Below, piece after piece: positions 57,873 through 64,000 of a DNA stretch of 64,000 nucleotides. A program made the position numbers and the translations under genes. Below the pieces are notes generated by a model. That model saw only the letters and a list, made by a program, of their open reading frames with translations. It made no database searches and was not told where the DNA came from. Position 1 is the first letter of the stretch, and each line of letters opens with the position of its first letter. The stretch comes from Falsochrobactrum tianjinense (GTDB taxonomy: Bacteria; Pseudomonadota; Alphaproteobacteria; Rhizobiales; Rhizobiaceae), in NCBI RefSeq assembly GCF_019100495.1, contig NZ_JAHRVA010000001.1, positions 874,597 to 938,596 on the forward strand. Reading direction: 5' to 3'.

Positions 57873-58049
57873 GCTGGAACTCCCCAAAGCTGAATTGCCA
57901 GATTAAAACGTGTGAGAAACCATATGGTTCCTCTCGCTTCGGCTTTTGTAAGCTGTTCGGCGGGGCGAACGAATAAATTTAGGCACTTCGGTTTTTATCG
58001 CTTGCTTTATATTCGATGATTATCTAGGGAAGGGCCGCTTGCAAAAGCA

Positions 58050-58126
58050 CGGAGCGTAGCGCAGCCTGGTAGCGCACCTGATTTGGGATCAGGGGGTCGG
58101 AGGTTCGAATCCTCTCGCTCCGACCA
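58050..58126 (+). tRNA. tRNA-Pro (anticodon TGG)
   Basis: The 77-base gene folds into a full cloverleaf: acceptor CGGAGCG pairs with CGCTCCG, anticodon loop ATTTGGGAT gives TGG, T arm GGAGGTTCGAATCCTC, and CCA is encoded. Confidence 0.97.
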
Positions 58127-58272
58127 TTATTACAAACAATACACCAATCTTATTGCTCGCCGGATCATTGCGCTGTGCGCCTTTATCGCGTTGACATGCC
58201 GCGGTGTGTAAACTATTGCCTTGGTAAAATTTATCGCCCTTTCAGGGTAATGCATGGAACAAGGTTGTCGAA

Positions 58273-58578
58273 ATGGTTGCACGTATTTACCGTCCAGCTA
58301 AGACCGCAATGCAGTCAGGTACGGCCAAAACCGACCGCTGGGTTCTTGAATATGAGCCGGAAAGCTCTCGCAGGGTCGAGCCTTTGATGGGCTACACCTC
58401 GTCGAGCGATATGCGAAGCCAGATTCGCCTGTTCTTCGATAGCTGTGAGGAAGCCGTGGAGTATGCGACCCGCAACGGTGTTGCTTACCGTGTCTTCGAG
58501 CCACAGGAAACCAAGCGGCGCAAAATCGCCTATTCGGATAATTTTCGCTTTGACCGCACGCAATCCTGGACACATTGA
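58273..58578 (+). CDS. NDUFS4-like NADH:ubiquinone oxidoreductase subunit
   Basis: The 101-residue protein (MVARIYRPAKTAMQSGTA) belongs to the ETC complex I conserved-region family, homologous to mitochondrial 18-kDa NDUFS4. Text such as WVLEYEP and DMRSQIRLFFDSCEEAVEYA is typical. It is an accessory complex I subunit of alphaproteobacteria, lying here away from the nuo genes. A 10-bp hairpin follows. Confidence 0.9.
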   Translation: MVARIYRPAKTAMQSGTAKTDRWVLEYEPESSRRVEPLMGYTSSSDMRSQIRLFFDSCEEAVEYATRNGVAYRVFEPQETKRRKIAYSDNFRFDRTQSWTH

Positions 58579-58584
58579 ACTTCC

Positions 58585-58616
58585 TCCGCCTGAAAGCATA
58601 TTCAGGCGGAAAATTT
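58585..58616 (+). terminator. Hairpin after NDUFS4-like gene
   Basis: TCCGCCTGAA (58585-58594) and TTCAGGCGGA (58601-58610) form a perfect 10-bp stem with a 6-base loop; T-run is weak. Confidence 0.7.
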
Positions 58617-58687
58617 GATGGTAGCGGCATTCCTGGAATCTGGGTAAGAGAAATCAGATCAAATTCTTTGGCAGTGCCTCTGAATGA

Positions 58688-58764
58688 GGTCCCGTAGCTC
58701 AGCTGGATAGAGCACCGGCCTTCTAAGCCGTAGGTCGCAGGTTCGAATCCTGCCGGGATCGCCA
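58688..58764 (+). tRNA. tRNA-Arg (anticodon TCT)
   Basis: A 77-base cloverleaf: acceptor GGTCCCG pairs with CGGGATC (one G-T pair), anticodon arm CCGGCCTTCTAAGCCG reads TCT, T arm GCAGGTTCGAATCCTGC. The last three bases CCA are encoded. The accessory cassette with the methyltransferase lies directly downstream. Confidence 0.97.
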
Positions 58765-58993
58765 CTCTCAAAATACTTGTCGAATGACGCGATATTTGGC
58801 CTTTTTGGCCACTATGTTGCCCTTGGGTCAGCATTGCTGATCTTTCTCAACGTTCCTTCCCTCTGCGTCGGTCCGAAACTGCGACGCAATCTCGGCGCAT
58901 AGATTTCGTCCACGGTCGGCTTCCGATCCCGTTCCTGCCGCTCACCGGGTTGATCGAAGCATTACAAATCGAACATGGTACGATAGCAAAGCG

Positions 58994-59021
58994 TGTCGCA
59001 GGTTGTGGGAATTTCGCGACA
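58994..59021. repeat. Site A, left copy of 28-base arm-spacer-arm repeat
   Basis: TGTCGCAG, a 10-base spacer, then TTTCGCGACA. The copy at 60010-60037 has the same arms and the same spacing but a different spacer. The arms carry an inverted TGTCGC/GCGACA pair. Confidence 0.6.
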
Positions 59022-59141
59022 GGAGAAGGATTCCGAAAGGCGGCTTCTGGCCAGATAGGCCGAGTCGGCCCGAACGCGGGATTTTGGCCAATTTGACGAA
59101 CAAAAGTAGAATATGGATTTTGATGGTCGTGGGTGCCTGTG

Positions 59142-59196
59142 TTTGCGTCGCAAATATCAGACGCAAAATCGAAACTTTAATCGGGATTTTCGCGAC
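59142..59196. repeat. Site B, left copy (inverted repeat plus direct repeat)
   Basis: TTTGCGTC (59142-59149), a 10-base spacer and GACGCAAA (59160-59167) are a perfect 8-bp inverted repeat. From GCAAATATCAG at 59150 to GCGAC at 59196 it is partly repeated at 60075-60122. Confidence 0.55.
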
Positions 59197-59240
59197 GTCC
59201 CCCCTTTTCCCGACGCCTTACCCGGCGGTAGGCTAGACCA

Positions 59241-59987
59241 ATGGTAACAAACAGAGTGGACGAAATCACCGAAACGAACCGGCTCGCTTGGAACGCGCAA
59301 CGCTTTGACGCGTGGGTATCCGCCTTCGGGACACCAGAAGATGAGGCGGCAAAGATCATTGCCGAACCGAAACATATTCTGCGGCGGCTATATCCCTATC
59401 TTGGAGACGTTACGGGGAAACGCATCTGCAATGTCCAAGGCTCTCATGGGCGCGTTGCCGTAGCACTCGCTCGGCTAGGTGCCGAGGTGTGGGTCATCGA
59501 CTTCTCGGAAGAGAACCGGCGTTTTGCCCTTCGCTTGGCCGAAGCGGCTGGCGTCGTGATTGATTATGCTCTTTGCGATACCATGGAAGCGGGCAAACTA
59601 GGTCAGAACCACAGCTTCGATGTGCTCGTACTGGAGCTTGGCATTCTCCACTACCATCAGAATATCGAGCGGTTTTTCACAGTAATGCGCCAGCTCACAG
59701 CAAACGGTGGCATGCTCGTGTTGAACGAATTTCATCCGGTTCAGCGGAAGTTGTTTTGGGCCGAAGGTCCGCATGATTATTTCCAGACCGGCCTAATAGA
59801 GGCCGACGTGCCCAATCCTGACGCCACTAGCGTATCCTTGGGGAAATGCCTTTATCGCTTCTGGACGATGGGAGACATCATGACGGCCGCCATCCAAGCC
59901 GGGTTTACGATAGTAAGGCTGGATGAACACCCAGACTGGACGGATGTGAGCATTCCAGGAACTTTCACACTGGTCGCTTATGCATGA
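59241..59987 (+). CDS. Class I SAM-dependent methyltransferase
   Basis: The 248-residue protein has a Rossmann methyltransferase core: motif I region ICNVQGSHGRVA (residues 62-73), then AEVWVIDFSEENRRFA with acidic Asp87, and later motif LELGILHYHQ. Motif I lacks the usual E/D-x-G-x-G pattern, reading N-V-Q-G-S-H-G, a form seen in some small-molecule methyltransferase families. Substrate is unknown. The gene is alone between repeats, with no clear ribosome site, and could be horizontally acquired cargo. Confidence 0.8.
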   Translation: MVTNRVDEITETNRLAWNAQRFDAWVSAFGTPEDEAAKIIAEPKHILRRLYPYLGDVTGKRICNVQGSHGRVAVALARLGAEVWVIDFSEENRRFALRLAEAAGVVIDYALCDTMEAGKLGQNHSFDVLVLELGILHYHQNIERFFTVMRQLTANGGMLVLNEFHPVQRKLFWAEGPHDYFQTGLIEADVPNPDATSVSLGKCLYRFWTMGDIMTAAIQAGFTIVRLDEHPDWTDVSIPGTFTLVAYA

Positions 59988-60009
59988 CGGGTGGGACTCC
60001 GCTAATCAC

Positions 60010-60037
60010 CGTCGCAGAAATCCTAAGTTTCGCGACA
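60010..60037. repeat. Site A, right copy of 28-base repeat
   Basis: CGTCGCAG, a 10-base spacer, TTTCGCGACA: same length and arms as the copy at 58994-59021, 1016 bases away in direct orientation. Confidence 0.6.
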
Positions 60038-60074
60038 AAATCTCTGGCGCTGATTTTGCAGGAAAATTCCTGTT

Positions 60075-60122
60075 GCAAATATCAGGTGAAAATTGCGAAT
60101 TTGCGCAATGATGATCTGCGAC
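60075..60122. repeat. Site B, right copy
   Basis: It starts GCAAATATCAG and ends TGCGAC; it aligns imperfectly with 59150-59196 over almost the same length (48 against 47 bases). Confidence 0.5.
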
Positions 60123-60364
60123 ACTTCCCGCAAGGTATTGAAAAGCCCTATCTTTTTTTAAGGTAAGGGGAAATGGATTTTAGGTGGGGGGATGGCATGT
60201 TCTCTTTTAGTTTCTCCGCGCCCGATTGAGTGAGCTTTTTAGCGTTCGCCTGCCATGTATAAAGCTCGATCATAGCATGGGGTTTGCCGAGATAGCTCAC
60301 AGTCAAACTAACGTGGCTCTACCCCGTAAAGGGACAGGAAGAGGCTTAATGCGTGACGCGATTG

Positions 60365-60784
60365 CTATCTGTTTTGACGCAAACGGTGTCTATAATTATT
60401 CAGGATTCCGTTTTGGGGCTGAGCGCTTTGATTGAGGTCAGGTCGCTGTCTGTTCTCCGGACGGTGACGCGGCTTTGCATCACGAGAAGAGACACGGGAA
60501 CGCTTTACCGAACGGGCATGCTGCCTCTCATAACGTGGGCCTGCATCGCGGTAATATCGATCATTTCGATGATGTCGTGATCTGTAACGCGGCCCCGTAC
60601 GGTAAATAACCGCAGATCTTTCGTAATGGCCATAGGAAGGGCCGGAATCCCTGTACCCATCATAATAATATGAATCGCTCACGCATCCGGACAGGAAAAG
60701 CGACAGCAAAGCGATAGTTGCAGTTGAAACAAGGGCTTTGAGGGTCATTGTAGTATTCCTGTTAAGTTTGCAGAATGTTGCCAT
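60365..60784 (-). CDS. Tyr/Arg-rich lipoprotein
   Basis: The product has a lipoprotein signal ending in the lipobox LSGC, then a Tyr-, Arg- and Ser-rich mature part (SYYYDGYRDSGPSYGHY) and an Arg/Pro/Asn tail, with no recognised domain. The ATG at 60784 has GGAGGA 7 bases upstream (139 residues); an ATG at 60748 (127 residues) starts a more typical signal peptide. Confidence 0.65.
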   Translation of the reverse strand: MATFCKLNRNTTMTLKALVSTATIALLSLFLSGCVSDSYYYDGYRDSGPSYGHYERSAVIYRTGPRYRSRHHRNDRYYRDAGPRYERQHARSVKRSRVSSRDAKPRHRPENRQRPDLNQSAQPQNGILNNYRHRLRQNR

Positions 60785-60977
60785 ATTCTGATCCTCCGTC
60801 CGGATAACCGCAAATCACAATAGAAATCAGAGTGCTACGAAGAAGAAAATCTGCGGGGCACATACTGATATGGATAGCAGTATTCCCCCCAACGAGGCGC
60901 ACTGGCATGGAGCAACTATCTACCACCCCGTGCCTTGATAGGGGTTTGCAGTTGCCGCTAAGTGGATGAGATCATTA

Positions 60978-61166
60978 TTATATATCGGTTCGGTACTCAG
61001 ATGCGATCACTTCTATCCAGGTCCGGGCCGCTTCCCATGAAGGAAAAGTTTGCCGCTCGTCGTGAATGGCGTAAGCAACCCAACGATCGTCTGGATTGCC
61101 GGAGTCTTCTGTCATGATGGTGCCGATACGGTGTCCGTGATAGTCATGAATCGGATAGATCATCAT
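60978..61166 (-). CDS. Small hypothetical protein
   Basis: The 62-residue protein starts at 61166 after AAGGAG. It has no signal or membrane segment; text such as MMIYPIHDYHGHRIGTIMTE and SWEAARTWIEVI shows His- and acid-rich segments. No family is recognised. Confidence 0.62.
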   Translation of the reverse strand: MMIYPIHDYHGHRIGTIMTEDSGNPDDRWVAYAIHDERQTFPSWEAARTWIEVIASEYRTDI

Positions 61167-61281
61167 TGATGCTCCTTTTTGAAGTTGGATTGAACCGCGA
61201 AACGAGGTCCGGAGCAAGAGTTTTCCAGTAAATACATGCGTGCTACGTCACGTCGGGTGGCTAGCGGACCGGGGAAGGAAG

Positions 61282-61653
61282 TTACCGGAGCGGCTCCCTC
61301 ATTATCAATGGGCCATCCGATTGAGGGGCTACGAATCTCATAATGATGCGAATGGTTCTTGACCGAACCGGGGTTCTATCCGCACATTCCATCAGTGCCT
61401 GTTGAGCGCTGATTGCAAACTGCTTGCCTGCCCGGCGCACAGGCTGATATTCAACAGTCTCAATCCGAACCAGTTCACCTTCCGCATTATAGGTGACTTC
61501 GAATGTCGCGGAAGCCCGTTGATAATCGGTTCCTTCCGGTAGTTTCCAGCATTTGGTCGCCATTTCCGTTACGACCTCGGCATCGGTAGCTGCGACCGAT
61601 TGTGTGACGGATAGCGTTAATGCAAGAATGCCCAACAGGCAGGTTTTGTTCAT
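61282..61653 (-). CDS. Exported hypothetical protein (TonB/TolA C-terminal-like)
   Basis: The 123-residue protein has a signal peptide (about 1-21, ending QSVAATD). The mature part, with CWKLPEG and AISAQQALMECAD, resembles the C-terminal domain of TolA/TonB-like proteins, but this is weak. The ATG at 61653 is preferred because it begins the signal peptide. Confidence 0.62.
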   Translation of the reverse strand: MNKTCLLGILALTLSVTQSVAATDAEVVTEMATKCWKLPEGTDYQRASATFEVTYNAEGELVRIETVEYQPVRRAGKQFAISAQQALMECADRTPVRSRTIRIIMRFVAPQSDGPLIMREPLR

Positions 61654-61863
61654 ACGTCTTCCAGGTGAATCAGGTTCCACAGCCATCCATATTCACAACG
61701 TAAGCACGAAGGGCTTTGATTGCCAGCGCAGGGATGCGGACGACGCCATCTAGGCGCGCGGTGATGCTGATGCAATGTTTCCGCCAATTTGATCCAGGTT
61801 AAGCGATGTCGCGATCAGGAACTCTGGTTCAAGTCGGGGTAAGGAGCAGGAAAAGCAAGCAGC

Positions 61864-62154
61864 CTATTCCTGGGGCGTTTCAGTCTGCACATTCTCTTCT
61901 TGTTTGGTCTTGTTGGCTTTGTCGGATGAGTTCTTTTTACTTTTCTTTTCCGTTCCAGGCTTTAATTCAGCCGCGAAATCTACGGATGATTTGTCGGAGT
62001 TTGCAAGCAATTGATGAATGATTTCAATGAACTTCACTTCATCATCAATAAAGACCGATCCCTGCCGGGGTCTGGAGAAACGATTGAGGCCCGTAAATGA
62101 AAGTGTTTTGCTGTCCGGGTCGTAGGCGATGGTATTTATTTTTGTTATGCGCAT
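61864..62154 (-). CDS. Hypothetical protein with Lys-rich tail
   Basis: The 96-residue product (MRITKINTIAYDPDSKTLSF) has a short N-terminal folded part and a charged Lys/Glu/Gln-rich C-terminal tail from about residue 65. The ATG at 62154 follows GGAGATC; an ATG at 62169 is also in frame. No family is recognised. Confidence 0.58.
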   Translation of the reverse strand: MRITKINTIAYDPDSKTLSFTGLNRFSRPRQGSVFIDDEVKFIEIIHQLLANSDKSSVDFAAELKPGTEKKSKKNSSDKANKTKQEENVQTETPQE

Positions 62155-62275
62155 TGGTTTGATCTCCATGCTTCTTGCATAAGCTGGCCTAAGAACGCTG
62201 TCACAATCAATAGGGTGCGATTGTCATAATTGATATCTGCTCGCTGCCCTTGAGATTACCAATGCGGGAGCCCCA

Positions 62276-62497
62276 TCAGGCTTTTTTCAGAAACTCGGTT
62301 CGCAAAACCAGCCCCTTGACCTGTTTGGTATTGCAGTCGACCTCGTCAGGATTGCCGGTCAGACGGATACCTTTGATCAGCGTTCCGCGCTTGAGTGTCG
62401 TCGACGTGCCTTTTACTTTCAGATCCTTGATAAGAGTAACCGAGTCACCGTCATTGAGCTGGGCGCCGTTGCTGTCGCGTACGATTTCATCTGACAT
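62276..62497 (-). CDS. PhnA/YjdM C-terminal domain protein
   Basis: The 73-residue protein (VRDSNGAQLNDGDSVTLIKDLKVKG) matches the C-terminal domain of YjdM/PhnA-like proteins, without the N-terminal zinc ribbon. YjdM was once annotated for alkylphosphonate use, but this role is not established. The short form is common. Confidence 0.8.
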   Translation of the reverse strand: MSDEIVRDSNGAQLNDGDSVTLIKDLKVKGTSTTLKRGTLIKGIRLTGNPDEVDCNTKQVKGLVLRTEFLKKA

Positions 62498-62629
62498 GCA
62501 TAAATCCTGATCATGATTGGCTGTGATTCATATTCAGTATGCTTATAGGAATAAGGCCCGAATGCCACAAGGCTGCATCGCCCATAACATGGTAGCCCTT
62601 GCCGGTGCGCAACCGACTTGTTGCAACAC

Positions 62630-62657
62630 GAAAACGCCGCGATCACAGCGGCGTTTC
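62630..62657 (-). terminator. Terminator of the SH3 protein gene
   Basis: AAACGCCGC (62632-62640) and GCGGCGTTT (62648-62656) form a 9-bp stem with a 7-base loop; the T-run is on the minus strand, matching the upstream gene on that strand. Confidence 0.7.
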
Positions 62658-62672
62658 TCGGTCGCATATCTA

Positions 62673-63158
62673 CTATTGGCCGTGCGGCCCATCGCCTCCA
62701 CGCGTACGATTGTAATAACGTGGACCACGGTGGCGGGGGCGATCCCAATGGCGGTGGCGATGATGCCAGCGACTACGGTGCCAGTCACGGCGGTGCCAAT
62801 GGTCATCCCTGTCGTTGAGCGCTGCACCAATTGCGACACCCGCGATCAGCGGAATGCCTATGAGAGCGGCGCTGCGCCCGAAATCATCTGATCGGACTGA
62901 TCCTTCACGTATCGCAAGATAGCGCGAAGATGCCCAGCCTGACATGCCGCTATAACTCACCTGACACCAGCTATAGCCGGTTGCGCAGCTATGCACGGTA
63001 ACAGGCGCCCGGTTGGGAATGCTGCCGATTCTGCCATAGCTGGTTCCGGGGCCGGTGCGGATATTAAGGTCAGCCGTCACAATTGCATTTGCGGCTTGCG
63101 CGGCACCGGCGGAAAAAACGCCGACAGCAACAATTGCGGCCTTGAAAGAAAGTTTCAT
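62673..63158 (-). CDS. Exported SH3-domain protein with His/Arg-rich tail
   Basis: The 161-residue protein has a signal peptide (about 1-23, ending GAAQAANA), an SH3b domain (about 25-85, ADLNIRTGPGTSYGRIGSIP to GWASSRYLAI), a hydrophobic Ala/Gly segment (SAALIGIPLIAGVAIGAALN) and a C-terminal tail rich in His, Arg and Trp. The tail may bind metal ions or nucleic acid; no evidence decides. Confidence 0.75.
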   Translation of the reverse strand: MKLSFKAAIVAVGVFSAGAAQAANAIVTADLNIRTGPGTSYGRIGSIPNRAPVTVHSCATGYSWCQVSYSGMSGWASSRYLAIREGSVRSDDFGRSAALIGIPLIAGVAIGAALNDRDDHWHRRDWHRSRWHHRHRHWDRPRHRGPRYYNRTRGGDGPHGQ

Positions 63159-63274
63159 CGCAGTTCTCCCTGAACAGCTTCTTTTCAGATAAACGAAGCA
63201 GGGGCGTGGGAGGTTCCTTGGCCATATCTGGCAGCGATTGCATTGCACCTTGGAACAGCGCGAAAACGGCGACT

Positions 63275-63364
63275 TTATCGACGGTAGCGCAAAATGACGG
63301 CTATCGCAAATATGGCCAGGCCGATTGCGATGACACCCTGCAACACAAATATCCAGTTCATCAT
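63275..63364 (-). CDS. Very small membrane protein, 29 residues
   Basis: The frame MMNWIFVLQGVIAIGLAIFA runs from 63364 and ends RYRR-stop; it is one hydrophobic segment with a basic end. AAGGGAAACACC precedes the ATG. It lies between the SH3 gene and the receptor-like gene. It may be a real small protein but has only weak evidence. Confidence 0.5.
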   Translation of the reverse strand: MMNWIFVLQGVIAIGLAIFAIAVILRYRR

Positions 63365-63532
63365 GGTGTTTCCCTTGGGGCGTCCGGCAGCATAGAGAGC
63401 CGGTTCAACAGAAGGGTTTCCTATCGCATTTTGGCATAAAACAAAACGCACAAGGCGAAGTGGCGCCTAAAATCATGAAAATATTAAAGATTTTACTAAT
63501 ATACGATCAATAATGACCACTGAGGCAGGGGT

Positions 63533-63560
63533 AAAAAAGCGGCCGTTTGACCGCTTTTCC
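63533..63560 (-). terminator. Terminator of receptor-like gene
   Basis: AAAAGCGG (63535-63542) and CCGCTTTT (63551-63558) form an 8-bp stem; read on the minus strand it ends in T6. Confidence 0.75.
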
Positions 63561-63576
63561 AAATTTGCCCCATCAA

Positions 63577-64000
63577 TTAATTGTTCGGTCCAAAATATTT
63601 GTCTTTCAATTCGGCAATATCCTCATTCTCATACATGCTGATAATCGCGATCGAAGCGGGTTTCACAAGATCGCTATGGCGTGGAAAAGCAAAGCCGTAT
63701 TTATCGGGGCTAAAAACATTGCCGACAACATCGATGGCTTCCTGCGGGTTCTTGTGCGCATAATATTCCAGCACCGGACTATCGCCGACAATCGCGGCAA
63801 CCTCGTTATTGACCAGCGCTGCAACAGCTTCGGGAAGGTGATCAAAGGGCACTGTTGCAATGGATCGCTCTTTCATTATCTGTTCGGATACGCTTCCACT
63901 GCGCACTCCGACAGATTTGTTTTGTAGATCGGCAATACCGGTAATATTGTGAGTGATATGGGCCACGGTCATCACGCTGGTAATGGATGAGGTGACATAA
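63577..64000 (-). CDS. Partial ionotropic glutamate receptor-like protein (C-terminal part)
   Basis: The gene continues past the window edge, so only about 140 C-terminal residues are seen. Read from the edge, the text YVTSSITSVMTVAH resembles the end of the third membrane segment of bacterial GluR0-type channels, and the following part (IADLQNKSVGVRSGSVSEQ, VNNEVAAIVGDSPVLEYYA) resembles the S2 ligand-binding lobe. There is no fourth membrane segment, as in GluR0. An ABC-type amino-acid binding protein is the alternative; the membrane segment would be decisive. Confidence 0.65.
   Translation of the reverse strand, partial: YVTSSITSVMTVAHITHNITGIADLQNKSVGVRSGSVSEQIMKERSIATVPFDHLPEAVAALVNNEVAAIVGDSPVLEYYAHKNPQEAIDVVGNVFSPDKYGFAFPRHSDLVKPASIAIISMYENEDIAELKDKYFGPNN

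Larger units (their letters stand above)
58765..59240. other. Left flank of methyltransferase cassette, no gene
   Basis: This 476-base stretch has no supported gene. It contains a 28-base site (58994-59021), a perfect inverted repeat (59142-59167) and a further TTTTCGCGAC (59187-59196), all with counterparts downstream of the methyltransferase gene. Confidence 0.6.
59988..60364. other. Right flank of methyltransferase cassette, no gene
   Basis: This 377-base stretch contains site A copy 2 (60010-60037), site B copy 2 (60075-60122) and no supported gene. A 69-codon frame at 60226 lacks similarity and a ribosome site. Confidence 0.55.

Noticed and set aside
58740-59240. Duplicate of the tRNA-Arg 3-prime end as attachment site
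   Set aside because: I looked for a downstream copy of the tRNA 3-prime text and found none in the following bases.
60226-60435. 69-codon plus-strand frame downstream of the methyltransferase
   Set aside because: No ribosome site, no motif, overlaps the lipoprotein gene end.
60871-60939. 22-codon plus-strand frame
   Set aside because: No ribosome site and no composition signal.
1-64000. CRISPR array, insertion sequence or prophage genes
   Set aside because: No regularly spaced repeats, transposase or phage structural motifs are visible.

Overview
The window looks like chromosomal DNA from an alphaproteobacterium of the order Hyphomicrobiales, most likely Brucella in the broad sense (Brucella/Ochrobactrum). 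The evidence is an Omp25-type porin, the rpoZ-rsh-pyrE and acpS-lepB-rnc-era-recO blocks, an HdaA-type DnaA regulator, an NDUFS4-like complex I subunit, and dispersed palindromic repeats of about 105 bp like those of Brucella and rhizobia. As far as I recall classical Brucella Omp25, this copy differs at many positions, which points to an atypical Brucella or an Ochrobactrum-like relative. I see no insertion sequence, prophage, plasmid gene or CRISPR array.

Region 1 (0-13 kb) holds stringent response, RNA polymerase omega, pyrimidine synthesis (pyrE), an FnrN/hemN oxygen-response pair with a perfect FNR box, a fosmidomycin-resistance-type exporter, and then the acpS-lepB-rnc-era-recO housekeeping series. 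Region 2 (13-24.5 kb) is mixed housekeeping: phosphatase, HD hydrolase, YgfZ, dihydroorotase, Nudix, SRAP, LysE exporter, cysS, GFA protein, cimA, rarD. Region 3 (24.5-32.4 kb) is one long minus-strand outer-membrane operon, lptF-lptG-lptD-surA-pdxA-ksgA, with overlapping genes. Region 4 (32.7-38.9 kb) has pepA, holC, an ABC-F ATPase and ndk. Region 5 (39-43.3 kb) is the minus-strand run SDR-uvrC-pgsA-moaD-moaE. Region 6 (43.7-50.8 kb) has omp25, a GST, a secreted RNase T2 with an adjacent exported protein, rlmJ, a drug/metabolite exporter, a molybdopterin oxidoreductase and a DUF992 protein. Region 7 (51-56.5 kb) has purM-purN, divergent from perM-hdaA and a sugar-nucleotide epimerase, then an SH3 protein.

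From about 56.6 kb the character changes to accessory: short, mostly exported or orphan proteins, two tRNA genes (Pro-TGG, Arg-TCT), a complex I subunit, and a lone methyltransferase gene lying between two sets of related short repeats (58994-60122). That structure looks like an inserted gene cassette and is the most unusual feature here. Two small membrane-protein genes (48 and 29 codons) are also annotated in this part. The window ends inside a gene that resembles a bacterial ionotropic glutamate receptor (GluR0-like).
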